Positions 5,096-6,902 of a DNA stretch of 6,902 nt are shown here, piece after piece. The DNA comes from JACJVV01 sp047603135 (GTDB taxonomy: Archaea > Nanobdellota > Nanobdellia > Woesearchaeales > JACJVV01). The stretch covers positions 1 through 6,902 of the forward strand of contig JBLKOW010000058.1 in NCBI GenBank assembly GCA_047603135.1. Reading direction: 5' to 3'. The stretch's first letter is position 1; each line of letters starts with the position of its first letter. The translations under genes were made by a program, and so were the position numbers. Under the pieces are notes generated by a model. That model did not search any database and was not told the origin of the DNA. It saw only the letters and a list, made by a program, of their open reading frames with translations.

Positions 5096-6859
5096 TTACA
5101 CACCCCACACAGGATTATTAACGCGCATTTGGTTTGCAATTTCTTTTAAAACTTCAATCTCCTTTGTTTTAAGTAGTTTCTTTAACTGTTTAAACCTGCG
5201 ATATTCATCTTCACTAATTGCAGAGTATAAAATGTCACCTTCATTTATCTGACGACCAACAGTGATACGATTCATAGCAAGAGCAACCTCCTCATCCTTT
5301 TCAGAAGTAGTTACCGATTCTTTTTCTTTTTGAATACTTTTTACATCGCCAATTATTTTTCCGTCTTTAAGAATAGACATGCCTACTTTTATTTTTCCTT
5401 CAATTACATGCACACCACACACTGCAGGATTTGATTGCCTAAATACATATCCTTCAAGAATCTCAAACTTTGCAGGAAAAGTCATATTTGTTAACTCGCG
5501 TTTTTCTTGCTCTTCTTTGAAATTTTTAAGATAATGTTCAAGATCGTCAAGAATTTTGTAAATTATAGAATTTGAGATTACTTTTACATGGTTATGAGGA
5601 ATATCAGAAACATCTTTACTATTAAACCCAAGAACAACAGCATATTCAGGATCGCGCTCAACATTTGACTCAGCATCAGCAATATCTTTTTTTGTAATAT
5701 TACCAATTGATGCCTTCATTATTGGAATTTCACGTTCTCTGAGAAGTAATGTTAACGCTTCAAGACTCCCAATAGTGTCGGCTTTAACTACAATCCCTTC
5801 ATTATCGGTTTCAATTAGTGCAGACTCTACCTCACGCTGTACCTCTTCTTTAATAGCAGGAAGCTCTATTTGTTTACATGAAAATAACGGCATGCCCGCC
5901 ACTGCATTATCAATATCAGGCGCAGAAATACGCACACCTGTTGCAGCATGAACTTCTTTGCTTAACGTATATTTTGTTTTTTTATCACGCATCTCGGATA
6001 AATGTTCTGGCTGCAGAAGCATCTTGACTTTGGTTACAATAGGACCATCAATACTTCCAATAACAAGAATATCATCTTTCTTCAACGCACCATCATAAAT
6101 AATAACGTCTAATACTTTTCCAATTCCACGCTGTTCTTTAATTTCAAGTATAGTTCCTTTAGCACCTATTCCCTCAGTCACGTGTAAATTTTGTTCTAAA
6201 TATCGCTGTGCAAGACCAGCAAGCATCATTAATAACGATGGAATGCCTTCACTAGTCATTGCTGAGACAGGAACAATTGCAATCTGTTTCGTAAAATCTT
6301 GAACACGATCAAAACGATCAGCATTCAAATTGTGTTCAGAAAGAACGCCAACGAGTTCATATAATTTAGTTTCAAATGCAGTATTTGTTGCAGGGCTTTG
6401 TGCTGAAATATTTTGCAGAATATTACACGAAGTGTTTTTTTTCCATCCTGCTACAAGGTCAATTTTATTTGCAGCAACAATAAAAGGAGTTTTTGATGCT
6501 TTTAAAATTTCAATTGCTTCAATAGTTTGTGGTTTTAATCCCTCATTAATATCAACAACAAGAATTGCTATATCTGCAATAGTTCCTCCTCGTTTTCTTA
6601 AGGAAGTGAACGCTGCGTGACCAGGAGTGTCGATAAAAAGTAAGCCAGGAATAGTAAATTTCATATTCATTTGTTTTAATAAATCACCACACTTTCGCTT
6701 AATAGTGTCTAGTGGAATAATAGATGCGCCGATTGCCTGAGTAATACCACCTGCTTCCGTTGCAAGAATGTTGCTTCCTCTAATTGCATCTAAGATACTT
6801 GACTTGCCATGATCAACATGACCTAAAACAGTGCAAATTGGTGAGCGAATGTTTTCCAT
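5096..6859 (-). CDS. infB: Translation initiation factor aIF5B (IF-2 family GTPase)
   Basis: aIF5B is the GTPase that promotes initiator tRNA placement and ribosomal subunit joining, working with aIF1A. All G motifs are present: GHVDHGKS (G1, 13-20), Thr40 in EAGGITQAIG (G2), DTPGH (G3, 77-81, with catalytic His81), NKID (G4, 131-134) and SAM (G5, 199-201). Domain II (about 233-335) contains GTILEIKEQRGIGKV. Domain III (about 355-440) begins IVVKADTIGSLEAL. The long connecting helix includes ISNSIIYKILDDLEHYLKNF, and domain IV (about 465-587) ends in a helix and NPVWGV. At 587 residues it matches full-length archaeal aIF5B and lacks the long N-terminal extension of eukaryotic eIF5B. No intein or frameshift is seen. 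The ATG at 6859 sits 26 bases from a TATA box, so the mRNA is probably leaderless. The stop TAA is one base before the PUA start codon. Confidence 0.97.
   Translation of the reverse strand: MENIRSPICTVLGHVDHGKSSILDAIRGSNILATEAGGITQAIGASIIPLDTIKRKCGDLLKQMNMKFTIPGLLFIDTPGHAAFTSLRKRGGTIADIAILVVDINEGLKPQTIEAIEILKASKTPFIVAANKIDLVAGWKKNTSCNILQNISAQSPATNTAFETKLYELVGVLSEHNLNADRFDRVQDFTKQIAIVPVSAMTSEGIPSLLMMLAGLAQRYLEQNLHVTEGIGAKGTILEIKEQRGIGKVLDVIIYDGALKKDDILVIGSIDGPIVTKVKMLLQPEHLSEMRDKKTKYTLSKEVHAATGVRISAPDIDNAVAGMPLFSCKQIELPAIKEEVQREVESALIETDNEGIVVKADTIGSLEALTLLLREREIPIMKASIGNITKKDIADAESNVERDPEYAVVLGFNSKDVSDIPHNHVKVISNSIIYKILDDLEHYLKNFKEEQEKRELTNMTFPAKFEILEGYVFRQSNPAVCGVHVIEGKIKVGMSILKDGKIIGDVKSIQKEKESVTTSEKDEEVALAMNRITVGRQINEGDILYSAISEDEYRRFKQLKKLLKTKEIEVLKEIANQMRVNNPVWGV
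5101..5106 (-). promoter_or_regulatory. Shine-Dalgarno-like GGGGTG for the PUA gene
   Basis: Read on the minus strand, GGGGTG ends 6 bases before the ATG at 5094; its GGTG part can pair with the 3' end of archaeal 16S rRNA. It lies within the codons for the last residues of aIF5B (Trp-Gly-Val), so one stretch both ends one protein and positions ribosomes for the next. Confidence 0.5.
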
Positions 6860-6881
6860 ATGAGAAAAGAAAGAGAAGCTG

Positions 6882-6896
6882 TTTTTAAAGGTTTCT
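6882..6896 (-). promoter_or_regulatory. BRE/TATA promoter of the infB-PUA operon
   Basis: On the minus strand AGAAACC (6896-6890) leads into TTTAAAAA (6889-6882), a BRE plus TATA box centred near 6885.5. The predicted start site 26 bases downstream coincides with the A of the infB ATG at 6859, which indicates a leaderless transcript. The bases beyond it to the window end hold no recognisable gene. Confidence 0.7.
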
Positions 6897-6902
6897 GGGG
6901 AA

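Noticed and set aside
5095..5139. Longer start for the PUA protein
   Set aside because: The extra 15 residues overlap aIF5B coding sequence and are unlike the family N-terminus; 5094 has the better upstream signal.

Overview
The window is AT-rich archaeal DNA. It carries an aIF5B of the archaeal/eukaryotic type, a HerA-family HAS-barrel/DUF87 ATPase and a DUF371 protein, a family I know from archaea. Its promoter signals are BRE/TATA boxes about 26 bases ahead of likely start codons. The compact layout, short intergenic gaps and lysine-rich proteins would fit a small-genome lineage such as a DPANN archaeon (Woesearchaeota or Pacearchaeota type), but that placement is an inference from style, not from a marker gene.

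Layout, left to right: (1) a minus-strand PIG-L/LmbE-type deacetylase whose 5' part, or 5' leader, contains a striking 83-base imperfect palindrome flanked by 13-bp direct repeats; (2) a divergent promoter region; (3) a plus-strand cluster of a HerA-like ATPase, an 80-residue helical protein and a DUF371 protein, packed with gaps of 20 and 8 bases; (4) a plus-strand Fic-fold protein with its own promoter and a degenerate active-site motif; (5) converging on it with a 5-base gap, a minus-strand translation operon made of infB (aIF5B) followed one base later by a small PUA-domain, NIP7-like protein.

The two functional blocks are a DNA-translocase-type operon with two uncharacterised small partners, and a translation/ribosome operon in which an RNA-binding PUA protein is probably co-translated with the subunit-joining GTPase aIF5B. 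The promoter-proximal genes (herA-like, infB, nearly so fic) look leaderless. Two internal operon genes (the 80-residue protein and the PUA protein) have Shine-Dalgarno-like sequences; DUF371 has none that I can see. No RNA genes, CRISPR array, transposase gene or stretch over 300 bases without a gene was seen.

The items most worth following up are the palindromic element in the 5' region of the deacetylase gene and the Fic protein, which has lost both the catalytic histidine and the acidic metal-binding residue of its signature motif.
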